DNA of 64,000 bases from Archangiaceae bacterium. GTDB taxonomy: Bacteria > Myxococcota > Myxococcia > Myxococcales > Myxococcaceae. Shown piece after piece: positions 20,546 to 28,237 of the stretch (positions are counted from its first letter, which is position 1; each line of letters opens with the position of its first letter). The position numbers were made by a program, and so were the translations under genes. The notes below the pieces were generated by a model. That model saw only the letters and a list, made by a program, of their open reading frames with translations. It made no database searches and had not been told where the DNA came from. The stretch lies in the NCBI GenBank assembly GCA_016879935.1, contig JAACJQ010000378.1, forward strand, positions 32,487 to 96,486, given 5' to 3'.

Positions 20546-21766
20546 ATGCGCGCGTCCCCCGCTCTGCTGTGCGCTCTCGTCGCGAACTTCGCGTTCGCCG
20601 CTCCTCCGCCCTCCGAGAAGCGCATCGCCGCGCTCGTCATTCCGCTCGACAAGGGCGCCGAGGCCCAGACGCTCAAGCTCGAGAACTTCGTCGACGAGGC
20701 CTTGAACGAGTACCAGGGCTTCACGGTGAAGACGTCTGACGATCTGTTCGGCGTGCTGCCCGACGAAGACGCCGCGGCGAGCCTCAAGCGCGCGCAGACC
20801 GGGTTCGCCGAGTCGAAGATCGATTTCGACAACCGCCAGTACGAGCCGGCCGAGCGCAAGCTGCGCGCGACGCTCAAGGAGTTCGACAAGGCCGTCGCCG
20901 CGATGAAGAACTGCGGCAACCTCTGTGAAGCGTGGGCGATGTATGGCGCGGTGCTGCAGGCGCGCGGCGACGTCGAAGAGGCGAAGCTGGCGGTGCTCAA
21001 CCTGCTCGCGCTCGCGCCCGCGTACGAGATCGATCGCAAGAAGTTCCCCCAGGACTTCCTCTCGCTGAAGGCGCAGGTCGCCACCAGCCGCAACGCGCAG
21101 CTGCGCGGCAACATCGCGGTGAAGACGAAGCCGGCCGGCGCGCGCGTGTTCTTGAACGGCGAGTTCCAGGGCTTCTCTCCCATCACGCTGCAGACGCTGC
21201 CCATCGGCAAGACGATGTTGCGCGTCGACAAGCCCGGCTTCCGCCAGGTCGGCACCATGGTCGAGGTGACGCCCGACGAGACCGAGTTCTCGCCCGAGCT
21301 CGTCGCCTCGTCTGGCTTCAAGGCGTTCGACGCGCTGATGGATCGGCTCTCGGCCGAAGCGGTGAAAGACAAGGGCGGCAGCACCATGGGCAGCGTCGCG
21401 AAGACGCTCGGGCTCGACCGCGGCATCATCACCATCGTCAAGGAGCTCGAGAGCGGCGGCACCGAGGTCACGATCGGCTACTTCGACCTCAAGTCCGGCA
21501 AGCGCCTGGCCATCAAGCGCGCCACCATGCAGGGCGACGAGTTCGGTCAGATGAAGAGCGAAGTGCAGCGCATGGTGACGTGGGTCATCAACAACGGCGA
21601 CGGTGGAGGCGGCGACAAGGTGACGCGCTCATCTGACCCGCTCGACAACCGCGGCGGCACCGAAGACTGGAACTCGGAAGATCGCGGCGGCCGCACCCAG
21701 CAGCGCGACAAGAAGAAGAAGGGCAACGACCCGCTCGACGGCGTGAACGGCACCGAAGACTGGTGA
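20546..21766 (+). CDS. PEGA-domain exported protein with repeated GTEDW tail motif
   Basis: A 406-residue protein. ATG 20546 gives signal peptide MRASPALLCALVANFAFAA; the longer frame from 20390 overlaps the previous gene and is rejected. Its plan copies the upstream gene: a helical TPR-like part (QTGFAESKIDFDNRQYEPAERKL), then a PEGA domain (KPAGARVFLNGEFQGFSPI, KPGFRQVGTMVEV). It has no transmembrane anchor. The last 45 residues are charged and contain DPLD-xxx-GTEDW twice, the second at the extreme C-terminus, which suggests a short binding motif. It is probably a periplasmic partner of the upstream protein. Confidence 0.8.
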   Translation: MRASPALLCALVANFAFAAPPPSEKRIAALVIPLDKGAEAQTLKLENFVDEALNEYQGFTVKTSDDLFGVLPDEDAAASLKRAQTGFAESKIDFDNRQYEPAERKLRATLKEFDKAVAAMKNCGNLCEAWAMYGAVLQARGDVEEAKLAVLNLLALAPAYEIDRKKFPQDFLSLKAQVATSRNAQLRGNIAVKTKPAGARVFLNGEFQGFSPITLQTLPIGKTMLRVDKPGFRQVGTMVEVTPDETEFSPELVASSGFKAFDALMDRLSAEAVKDKGGSTMGSVAKTLGLDRGIITIVKELESGGTEVTIGYFDLKSGKRLAIKRATMQGDEFGQMKSEVQRMVTWVINNGDGGGGDKVTRSSDPLDNRGGTEDWNSEDRGGRTQQRDKKKKGNDPLDGVNGTEDW

Positions 21767-21777
21767 CGGCCTGAGGA

Positions 21778-22137
21778 ATGCACTGCGCGTTTCGCATGCG
21801 CGTGCTCCTCGTTCTGATGTTCTCCCTCGCAGGCTGCAGGCTCAGCGATGCTGGGCTGCCCTGTTCGGCGTCGACGCCCTGCCCCAGCGGGGCAACGTGC
21901 GATCTGACGCTTGCGGGGGGCACCTGCACCTTCCCCTGCCCGAACCCAGTGATCGGCGTGACCTGCGGTGGTCCTGACGTCTTCGACGCCACGTGCGCCG
22001 CGTATGACGGCCGCCTGCTCTGCGCGCAGAACTGCACCCAGTTCGTGACGTGCCGTGCGGGGCTCACCTGTCGTGAGTTCGATGGAGGCGTGGTGAAGGC
22101 GGATGCAGGCGGGTTCTTCGGCGGCTGTCTGCCCTGA
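21778..22137 (+). CDS. Small Cys-rich lipoprotein
   Basis: A 119-residue protein with leader MHCAFRMRVLLVLMFSLAGC and lipobox LAGC; translation may begin at ATG 21778 or at the in-frame ATG 21796. The mature part is rich in Cys (about ten) with pairs such as PCSASTPCPSGATC, TCTFPC and LLCAQNC, likely disulfide-bonded outside the cytoplasm. Similar Cys-rich lipoproteins with Gly/Ala/Asp linkers are frequent in myxobacteria and their role is unknown. It lies 11 bases after the PEGA gene. Confidence 0.7.
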   Translation: MHCAFRMRVLLVLMFSLAGCRLSDAGLPCSASTPCPSGATCDLTLAGGTCTFPCPNPVIGVTCGGPDVFDATCAAYDGRLLCAQNCTQFVTCRAGLTCREFDGGVVKADAGGFFGGCLP

Positions 22138-22200
22138 CCGCGACGACGCTGCCATGGCAGGCGGGTCGCGAATGGCCCCCGGATTCCGCTATGAGGCCGC

Positions 22201-24672
22201 ATGTCCAAACGGCTGCTGCTGGTCGCGGTGCTGCTCGGTGGTCAGGCCTATGCCCAGACCGTCAACCTGGCGAACGGCGATCCCTCGCGTGGCGTGACAC
22301 TGCTGCCCGACTCGCTGGCCTTCGCGGATGAGTCGACCGCGCTGACGTACAACCCGGCAGGCCTGGGCCGCGTGGGCCCGTGGAACCTCATCTACGTGCA
22401 CGAGCGCAGTCAGACCCGATCGCTCGTCGGCAACGCGCTCTTCGGCGCGGGGAGCATGGGCGATCTCTTCGCCCTGGGCGCAGGCGTCAACGCCATCACG
22501 GGCGCCGGCAACCTCACGAAGCTGTCGCTCGGCACCTCGTTCGGCCCACAAGCGTTCTCGGGCGGCGCGTCGCTGAACTGGCTCGTGAACGGCGACACGA
22601 AGGGCATGTTCGTGCTCGACCTCGGCCTGCAGTCACGGCCGGTGCGCTGGCTCGCGTTCGGAGCCACGGTGCGCAACGTCAACGCCCCCACCAACGGGGC
22701 CGGGCTGATGCTGCCTCGCGAGTGGGGCCTTGGCGTCGGCCTGAGACCTTTCGAAGAGGTCGTCACGCTCGGCGTCGACTGGTACTTCCCCGAGCAGCGC
22801 CTCGTCGAGACCAGCCGTCTTCAGTACACGGCCAAAGCCACGATCGTGCGCGGGCTGCGCGTGTCGGCGGGCGTGAGTCACGGCTTCGTTCCGCAGACGC
22901 CGCTCGCCTTTCACGCCGGCCTCGGCATCGATCTCGAGAACGTCGGCTACACGCAGGGCTTCGGCACCTCGGGGGGCAACTTCGACTTCCAGTTCATGGG
23001 GCGGGTCTCGGCGGGCAAGTACGGCTCGATCGTTCCCGCGAAGAAGCTGGCGGTGATCAGCATCGGCGACATCGGCTCCGAAGGCGGGTCGACGATCGGC
23101 TCCCTGCTCGGCGTCGCGGCTGAAGATCGCTACGTGCGGTTCCTGCGCTTCCTCGATCGCGCTGCGCACGACCCCGAGCTCGCCGCCGTGCTCATCAAGA
23201 TCGAAGGCGCGGGCGTGGGTCTGGCGCGCGCCGATGAAGTGCGGGCCGGCATCGAGCGGCTGCGCGCGGCCGGCAAGAAGGTCTACGCGTACATTCTGGG
23301 CATCGGCGACGCCGAGTACCTGATGGCTTCTGCCTGCGACGTGATCTTCTCGGCGGGAGAGGCGATGTACATGGTCGACGGCGTGCGCTCGTCGATCACC
23401 TACTACGGCGGCGCGGCCGAGCAGCTCGGCATCAGCGTCGATGTGGCGCGCGTCGGTGCGTACAAGTCGTTCCCCGATCAGTTCACCCGCAAGGACATGA
23501 GCGACGAGCAGCGGGAGACGCTCAACGCGTTCCTCGACACGGCCGATTCGTTGCTCACCGAGCGCGTGACCAGTCGCCGGGGCATGAGCGCCGAGGCGTG
23601 GAAGGCGGGGCTCGACGAAGGCCTCAAGCCACCGCGGCGTGCGGTCGAGCTGAAGCAGATCGACGCCGTCGTCACGCCGCAGCAACTCGACGAGCGGCTC
23701 AAGGCGGAGCTGCCCGAGGTGAAGGCCACGAAGTCGTACCGGCCCTTCGACTTCCGCGACGTGCGCTGGGGCAGCCGACGAAAGATCGCCGTCGTGCCGG
23801 TGCTCGGCAGCATCAGCGGCGGCCGCAATCAGTCGTCTCCGATCGGGGGCGCGATCTCGGGCGCCGAGAGCTTCATCGAGGCCCTCGGCGAAGCCGCGCA
23901 GGACCCCGACGTGAAGGCGATCGTGCTTCGCGTCGACTCGGGCGGCGGTGACGGGCTGGCCTCCGACCTCATGTACCGCGCGGTGCTCGAGGCGAAGAAG
24001 AAGAAGCCGGTGGTCGCCTCGATGGGTGATGCCGCTGCGTCAGGCGGCTACTACGTCGCGATGGGCGCCGACGAGATCTGGGCGAACCCCACGACGCTCA
24101 CCGGCAGCATCGGGGTCTTCTACGCGAAGCCCGCCATCAAGAACCTCGCGAACAAGTACGGCGTCACGCAGGAGTCGATCACCCGCAGCAAGCTCGCTGG
24201 CGTCGCCGACTTCTTCGACCCGTGGACCGAAGAGCAGCGCGTCGCGACCCAGAAGTGGATCGACGACTTCTACGACACCTTCATCACCGAGGTGGCCGCG
24301 AGCCGGAAGCTGAAGAAGGAGGACGTCGATCTCGTCGCGCGCGGGCGCGTGTGGAGCGGCCGTGACGCCAAAGCGAGGGGGCTCGTCGACTCGCTGGGCG
24401 GCCTCATGGAGGCGGTGCACTCGGCCAAGGTGAAGGGCGGCATCGACGAGAAGGACGACGACTTTCAGCTCGTGATCGTCCAGTCGTCGGGCTCGTTGCT
24501 CGGGTCGTTGATCGGCGTCGCTGCTCCGTCGGTGCTCGAGCAGCCGCTGCCAGCGCCCTCTCCGATTCCCGCCGCGCTCGACCCGCTCGTGAAACAGCTC
24601 GGCCCCTACAGCTGGCTCTTCGGGCCGCCCGCAGTGCAAGCCCGCCTCGAGTACGACATTCAGCTGCGTTGA
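22201..24672 (+). CDS. sppA: Signal peptide peptidase SppA fused to an N-terminal beta-barrel-like domain
   Basis: An 823-residue protein. After the signal peptide MSKRLLLVAVLLGGQAYAQ, residues about 20-270 look like an outer-membrane beta-barrel of the FadL/PorV style (DESTALTYNPAGLGRVGPWN, alternating aromatic strands ending near GNFDFQFMGRVSAG). From about 282 the SppA 67K type begins, with two S49 domains: the catalytic lysine is Lys422 in VGAYKSFPDQF and the nucleophile is Ser614 in AASGGYYVAMG. SppA digests cleaved signal peptides and membrane fragments. The usual N-terminal anchor is replaced by the barrel-like domain, so it may sit at the outer membrane. The next gene starts inside its stop codon. 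Confidence 0.88.
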   Translation: MSKRLLLVAVLLGGQAYAQTVNLANGDPSRGVTLLPDSLAFADESTALTYNPAGLGRVGPWNLIYVHERSQTRSLVGNALFGAGSMGDLFALGAGVNAITGAGNLTKLSLGTSFGPQAFSGGASLNWLVNGDTKGMFVLDLGLQSRPVRWLAFGATVRNVNAPTNGAGLMLPREWGLGVGLRPFEEVVTLGVDWYFPEQRLVETSRLQYTAKATIVRGLRVSAGVSHGFVPQTPLAFHAGLGIDLENVGYTQGFGTSGGNFDFQFMGRVSAGKYGSIVPAKKLAVISIGDIGSEGGSTIGSLLGVAAEDRYVRFLRFLDRAAHDPELAAVLIKIEGAGVGLARADEVRAGIERLRAAGKKVYAYILGIGDAEYLMASACDVIFSAGEAMYMVDGVRSSITYYGGAAEQLGISVDVARVGAYKSFPDQFTRKDMSDEQRETLNAFLDTADSLLTERVTSRRGMSAEAWKAGLDEGLKPPRRAVELKQIDAVVTPQQLDERLKAELPEVKATKSYRPFDFRDVRWGSRRKIAVVPVLGSISGGRNQSSPIGGAISGAESFIEALGEAAQDPDVKAIVLRVDSGGGDGLASDLMYRAVLEAKKKKPVVASMGDAAASGGYYVAMGADEIWANPTTLTGSIGVFYAKPAIKNLANKYGVTQESITRSKLAGVADFFDPWTEEQRVATQKWIDDFYDTFITEVAASRKLKKEDVDLVARGRVWSGRDAKARGLVDSLGGLMEAVHSAKVKGGIDEKDDDFQLVIVQSSGSLLGSLIGVAAPSVLEQPLPAPSPIPAALDPLVKQLGPYSWLFGPPAVQARLEYDIQLR

Positions 24673-26156
24673 GTGACCTCGTTCTCTGCACGCTGAACGC
24701 GCGGTACCAACACACGGCCTTCGGGCTGCGCTGCCTTCGCGCGAACCTGGGTGCGCTGCGCGAGCGCTCCGAACTGCTCGAGTTCGATCTCTCGGTTCGA
24801 CCCGCCGACGTGGTGGAGCGGCTTCTCACGAAGAAGCCGCGCGTCGTCGGCTTCGGGGTCTACGTCTGGAACGTCACGCTCATCGCCGAGATCGTCGAGC
24901 TGCTCGCCACGATCGCTCCCTCGATCTTCATCGTGGTCGGCGGCCCCGAGGTGAGCCACGAGCTCGATGATCAGCCGTGGACCCGCTTCGCCCACGCGAT
25001 CGTGCAGGGAGAAGGCGAACACGCATTCAAGACGATCTGTGAGCAGGTGCTCGCGGGTGAGCGGCCGCCGAATCGCGTGGTGACCTCTCGCCCACCGCCC
25101 ATCGAAACGCTCGAGCTGCCCTACGACGAGTACACCGACGACGATCTGCGCCATCGGGTGCTGTACGTCGAAGCCTCGCGCGGCTGCCCGTATTCGTGCG
25201 AGTTCTGCTTGTCGGCGCTCGACGAGAAGGTGCGCAACTTTCCCCTCGAGCCGTTCCTCTCGGCGATGCAGCGGCTGCTCGATCGCGGCGCCAGGCACTT
25301 CAAGTTCGTCGACCGCACCTTCAACCTGAAGCTCGATGTCTCGACGCGCATTCTCGAGTTCTTCCTCGGCCAGAAGCGTGACGATCTGTTTCTGCACTTC
25401 GAGATGGTGCCCGACAGGTTCCCGCTCGAGCTGCGCGCGCTGGTGAGCCGCTTTCCGAAAGGCACGCTGCAGTTCGAGGTCGGCATTCAGACGTTCGACC
25501 CGGCTGTCTCGCAGCGCATCTCGCGACGGCAGGATCTCGCGCGGCTCGAAGACAACCTGCGCTTCCTGCACGGAGCCGACGTTCACGTGCACGCCGATCT
25601 GATCGCGGGCCTTCCTGGAGAAGACCTCCGCACCTTCGCGGCCGGCTTCGATCGCCTCGTCGCGCTCGCGCCCTCCGAGATCCAGCTCGGCATCTTGAAG
25701 CGGCTGCGTGGCGCTCCCATCTCGCGGCACACGAACGCGTTCGGCATGGTCTACGCCTCACGGCCTCCGTACGAGGTGCTGCAGACGAACGCGCTCTCGT
25801 TCGACGAACTGCAGTCACTCAAGCGCTTCGCAAAGACGTGGGACCTGGTCGCCAACAGCGGCAACTTCGTCGAGACGACTCCCCTGCTCCTCTCGAGGGG
25901 CACGACGCCGTTCGAGGCGTTCTCACGCTTCACCGCATGGCTGTTCGAGCGCGAGGGCAAGACCTCGGGCCTGTCGCTGCTCAGGCTCGCCGAGCTGCTC
26001 GTCACCTTCCTCGACGGGCATGGGCATGACGCGCGTCAGACCGTGCTGCGCGACTACCAGCGTGGCGGCCGTCACGAGGTTCCCGGCTTCCTGAGCAGCG
26101 ACCGCCCACACAAACAGGCCCGCTTCGGCCTGCGCCAGGCCCGGCACCGCAGCTGA
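24669..26156 (+). CDS. B12-binding radical SAM protein (DUF4080-like)
   Basis: A 495-residue protein starting at TTG 24669, overlapping the SppA stop by 4 bases. Residues about 1-130 form a cobalamin-binding Rossmann domain (VVGFGVYVWNVT, IFIVVGGPEVSHE, IVQGEGEHAF). The radical SAM core follows with CPYSCEFC (Cys173, Cys177, Cys180), the 4Fe-4S cluster motif, and LQFEVGIQTFDPAVSQRISR. The C-terminal region resembles DUF4080. Family members are predicted methyltransferases or related enzymes of unknown substrate. TTG was chosen because the coding frame has no nearer ATG or GTG before the conserved SDLVLCTLNARYQHTAFGLR-like start. Confidence 0.88.
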   Translation: MSDLVLCTLNARYQHTAFGLRCLRANLGALRERSELLEFDLSVRPADVVERLLTKKPRVVGFGVYVWNVTLIAEIVELLATIAPSIFIVVGGPEVSHELDDQPWTRFAHAIVQGEGEHAFKTICEQVLAGERPPNRVVTSRPPPIETLELPYDEYTDDDLRHRVLYVEASRGCPYSCEFCLSALDEKVRNFPLEPFLSAMQRLLDRGARHFKFVDRTFNLKLDVSTRILEFFLGQKRDDLFLHFEMVPDRFPLELRALVSRFPKGTLQFEVGIQTFDPAVSQRISRRQDLARLEDNLRFLHGADVHVHADLIAGLPGEDLRTFAAGFDRLVALAPSEIQLGILKRLRGAPISRHTNAFGMVYASRPPYEVLQTNALSFDELQSLKRFAKTWDLVANSGNFVETTPLLLSRGTTPFEAFSRFTAWLFEREGKTSGLSLLRLAELLVTFLDGHGHDARQTVLRDYQRGGRHEVPGFLSSDRPHKQARFGLRQARHRS

Positions 26157-26361
26157 CACAACCACGTGCGTCGGCCGCGGGGGCCTGCTACACCTCGTTC
26201 GTCACCTCGATAGGCCCGGTCAGTCGAACGGTCCCGATGTGATTCAGGGTCGCATCGATAGGTGGCCTCACGGCGACGTGCTCCACCCGGTGGTCTCGAC
26301 CCTGCCCCACCACGACGCAGGACACGCTCTGGCGGCACTCGCCCGAGCGCGCAAACGCCTC

Positions 26362-27909
26362 ATGAGCGACGAACACGACGAGCTGCCGAACGACCCGACG
26401 GATCCCACGCCCCCGACGCCCCCTGCCAACGATGGCGGTGGAGACGATGGTGGTGGTGACGACGACGGAGGCGATGACGGCCCCGATGACGGTCCCGACG
26501 AAGGTGGAGCCGAAGGTGCACCTCAGGCAGGTGGCCAGCCGGGTCAACCCGGTCAGCCGGGCCAGCCCGGGCAACCCGGTCAAGGCAAGCGCCGCCGCCG
26601 TCGCCGTCGTCGCAAGGGCAACCCCGTCTTCTTCACCGAAGACGGCCAGGCCTTCCGCAAGGTGATTCAGCCCGACGGCCAGGTGGTGAACATCTTCCTC
26701 ACCGCGCAAGAGCTCGAGCAGTACAAGCAGCGCGTCGCGCAGCAGCAGGCCACCCAGCAGCAGCAGACGCAGATGCGCGTCGCGCAGCAGTCGGGTCAGC
26801 CCGTGCAGGTGCCCACGCAGATCGTCGAAGGCGTGCTCGACACCGAGGTGAAGGGCCAGAACGCGATGCTGCGTTCACTCAAGCGCAACCTGCTCCCCGG
26901 GCCCGACGACGCCGAGATTCCCAAGAACCTCGTGCAGAAGCTCCGCCTGCGCGCGGGCCAGTACCTGACGGCGAAGGCGCAGATGAAGGGCCTCAAGGGC
27001 ACCATCGTCAGCGTCGAGACCGTCGACGGCGTGCCGATGGACAAGGCCACGCGCGCGCCGCACTTCAACGATCTGACCTCGGTCGACCCCGTCGAGCGGC
27101 TCAAGCTCGAGCACCAGCACAACGAGATGCTGACCCGCGTGCTCGATCTGATCGCGCCCCTCGGCAAGGGGCAGCGCGCGTTGATCACCGCGCCTCCCAA
27201 GACGGGCAAGACGATCATGCTGCAGAAGATCGCGCAGGCGATTCTGCAGAACCACCCCGAGTGTCACGTGATGGTGCTGCTCATCGACGAGCGGCCCGAA
27301 GAAGTCACCGACATGCGGCGCAACATCAAGGCCGAGGTGCTCGCTTCGTCGAGCGATCAATCGCCAGCGAACCACCTGAAGGTCGCCGAGCTCGCCATGG
27401 AGCGTGCGCGCCGCCTCGTCGAGAACGGAAAGGACGTGGTGGTGCTGCTCGACTCGATCACCCGCCTCGCCCGCGCGTTCAACAAAGAGGTCGACTCGTC
27501 GGGCCGCACGATGTCGGGCGGTGTCGACTCCCGCGCCCTCGAGCGCCCCAAGCGCATGTTCGGCGCCGCACGCGCGACCGAAGAAGGCGGCACGCTCACC
27601 ATCATCGGCACCGCGCTCATCGACACCGGCAGCCGAATGGACGAGGTGATCTTCGAAGAGTTCAAGGGCACCGGTAACAGCGAGATCGTGCTCGACCGTC
27701 TGCTGGCCGAGAAGCGCATCTGGCCGGCCATCAACATTCCCCAGTCGGGTACGCGCAAGGAAGAGAAGCTGTTCGCCTTCAAGGAGTACGAGAAGGTGAA
27801 GAAGCTGCGGCAGATGCTCTTCTCGGTGAAGCCCGTCGAGGCGATGGAAGCGCTCATCAAGCGCCTTGGCCGCTACACGTACAACGACGAGTTCCTCGAA
27901 GAGCTGTAG
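26362..27909 (+). CDS. rho: Transcription termination factor Rho with long disordered leader
   Basis: A 515-residue RNA-dependent helicase. ATG 26362 starts MSDEHDELPN; a longer frame to 26239 is possible. Residues 1-75 are Asp/Gly/Pro-rich with a GQP repeat (58-74), then eight Arg and a Lys (77-85), then a Gln-rich stretch. The RNA-binding part (EGVLDTEVKGQNAMLRSL) is divergent and lacks the usual GFGFLR-type and PSPDDIYVS-type motifs. The ATPase core is intact: Walker A APPKTGKT (277-284), MVLLIDERPEEVTDM, VLLDSITRLARAFN, TALIDTGSRMDEVIFEEFKG. The Rho_N SAP-like domain is absent. It may be the only Rho or a specialised one; other Rho genes are outside the window. Confidence 0.9.
   Translation: MSDEHDELPNDPTDPTPPTPPANDGGGDDGGGDDDGGDDGPDDGPDEGGAEGAPQAGGQPGQPGQPGQPGQPGQGKRRRRRRRRKGNPVFFTEDGQAFRKVIQPDGQVVNIFLTAQELEQYKQRVAQQQATQQQQTQMRVAQQSGQPVQVPTQIVEGVLDTEVKGQNAMLRSLKRNLLPGPDDAEIPKNLVQKLRLRAGQYLTAKAQMKGLKGTIVSVETVDGVPMDKATRAPHFNDLTSVDPVERLKLEHQHNEMLTRVLDLIAPLGKGQRALITAPPKTGKTIMLQKIAQAILQNHPECHVMVLLIDERPEEVTDMRRNIKAEVLASSSDQSPANHLKVAELAMERARRLVENGKDVVVLLDSITRLARAFNKEVDSSGRTMSGGVDSRALERPKRMFGAARATEEGGTLTIIGTALIDTGSRMDEVIFEEFKGTGNSEIVLDRLLAEKRIWPAINIPQSGTRKEEKLFAFKEYEKVKKLRQMLFSVKPVEAMEALIKRLGRYTYNDEFLEEL
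26533..26583 (+). repeat. GQP-coding tandem repeat in rho
   Basis: About five degenerate copies of a 9-base unit that encodes Gly-Gln-Pro, residues 58-74 of the Rho protein, directly before the Arg run. The third bases vary, so selection probably acts on the protein. Confidence 0.6.
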
Positions 27910-27964
27910 CCCGAAAAACCGGTCGCCGTGACGGGGAGCGGGCCCTAAGCTCGTCTCCTCGTCG

Positions 27965-28234
27965 ATGAGCCTCGGATCTGGCCGTTGTCACTACCACCCT
28001 GATCGCGCCGGCCTCGGCATCTGCGTCGAGTGCCGCAACGTGATCTGCGTCGAGTGCACGACGCAGTTCGAGGGCATCAACCGATGCGCCACGTGCCTCG
28101 GGAAACGCCTCGCGAAAGCGCGTCAGTTGATCGCGCGAAACGACTGGTCGGTCGGCAACGTGCTCCTCGCGGCGATGTGTGTCGTGGTGGTCTTCGGCGG
28201 TCTCTACGGGCTCGCGGCCCTGCTGGCGAGATGA
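27965..28234 (+). CDS. B-box-type zinc-finger membrane protein
   Basis: An 89-residue protein. The N-terminal half carries a B-box-like zinc motif: CHYHPDRAGLGICVECRNVICVEC followed by INRCATCLG, with Cys/His pairs suited to two zinc ions. The last 25 residues are one transmembrane helix (NVLLAAMCVVVVFGGLYGLAAL), so the finger would face the cytoplasm. It starts the operon of DUF4129, DUF4350, MoxR and DUF58 genes and lies 3 bases before the next ATG. Small B-box membrane proteins of this kind are common next to such clusters; they are presumed adaptors. Confidence 0.8.
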   Translation: MSLGSGRCHYHPDRAGLGICVECRNVICVECTTQFEGINRCATCLGKRLAKARQLIARNDWSVGNVLLAAMCVVVVFGGLYGLAALLAR

Positions 28235-28237
28235 CCG

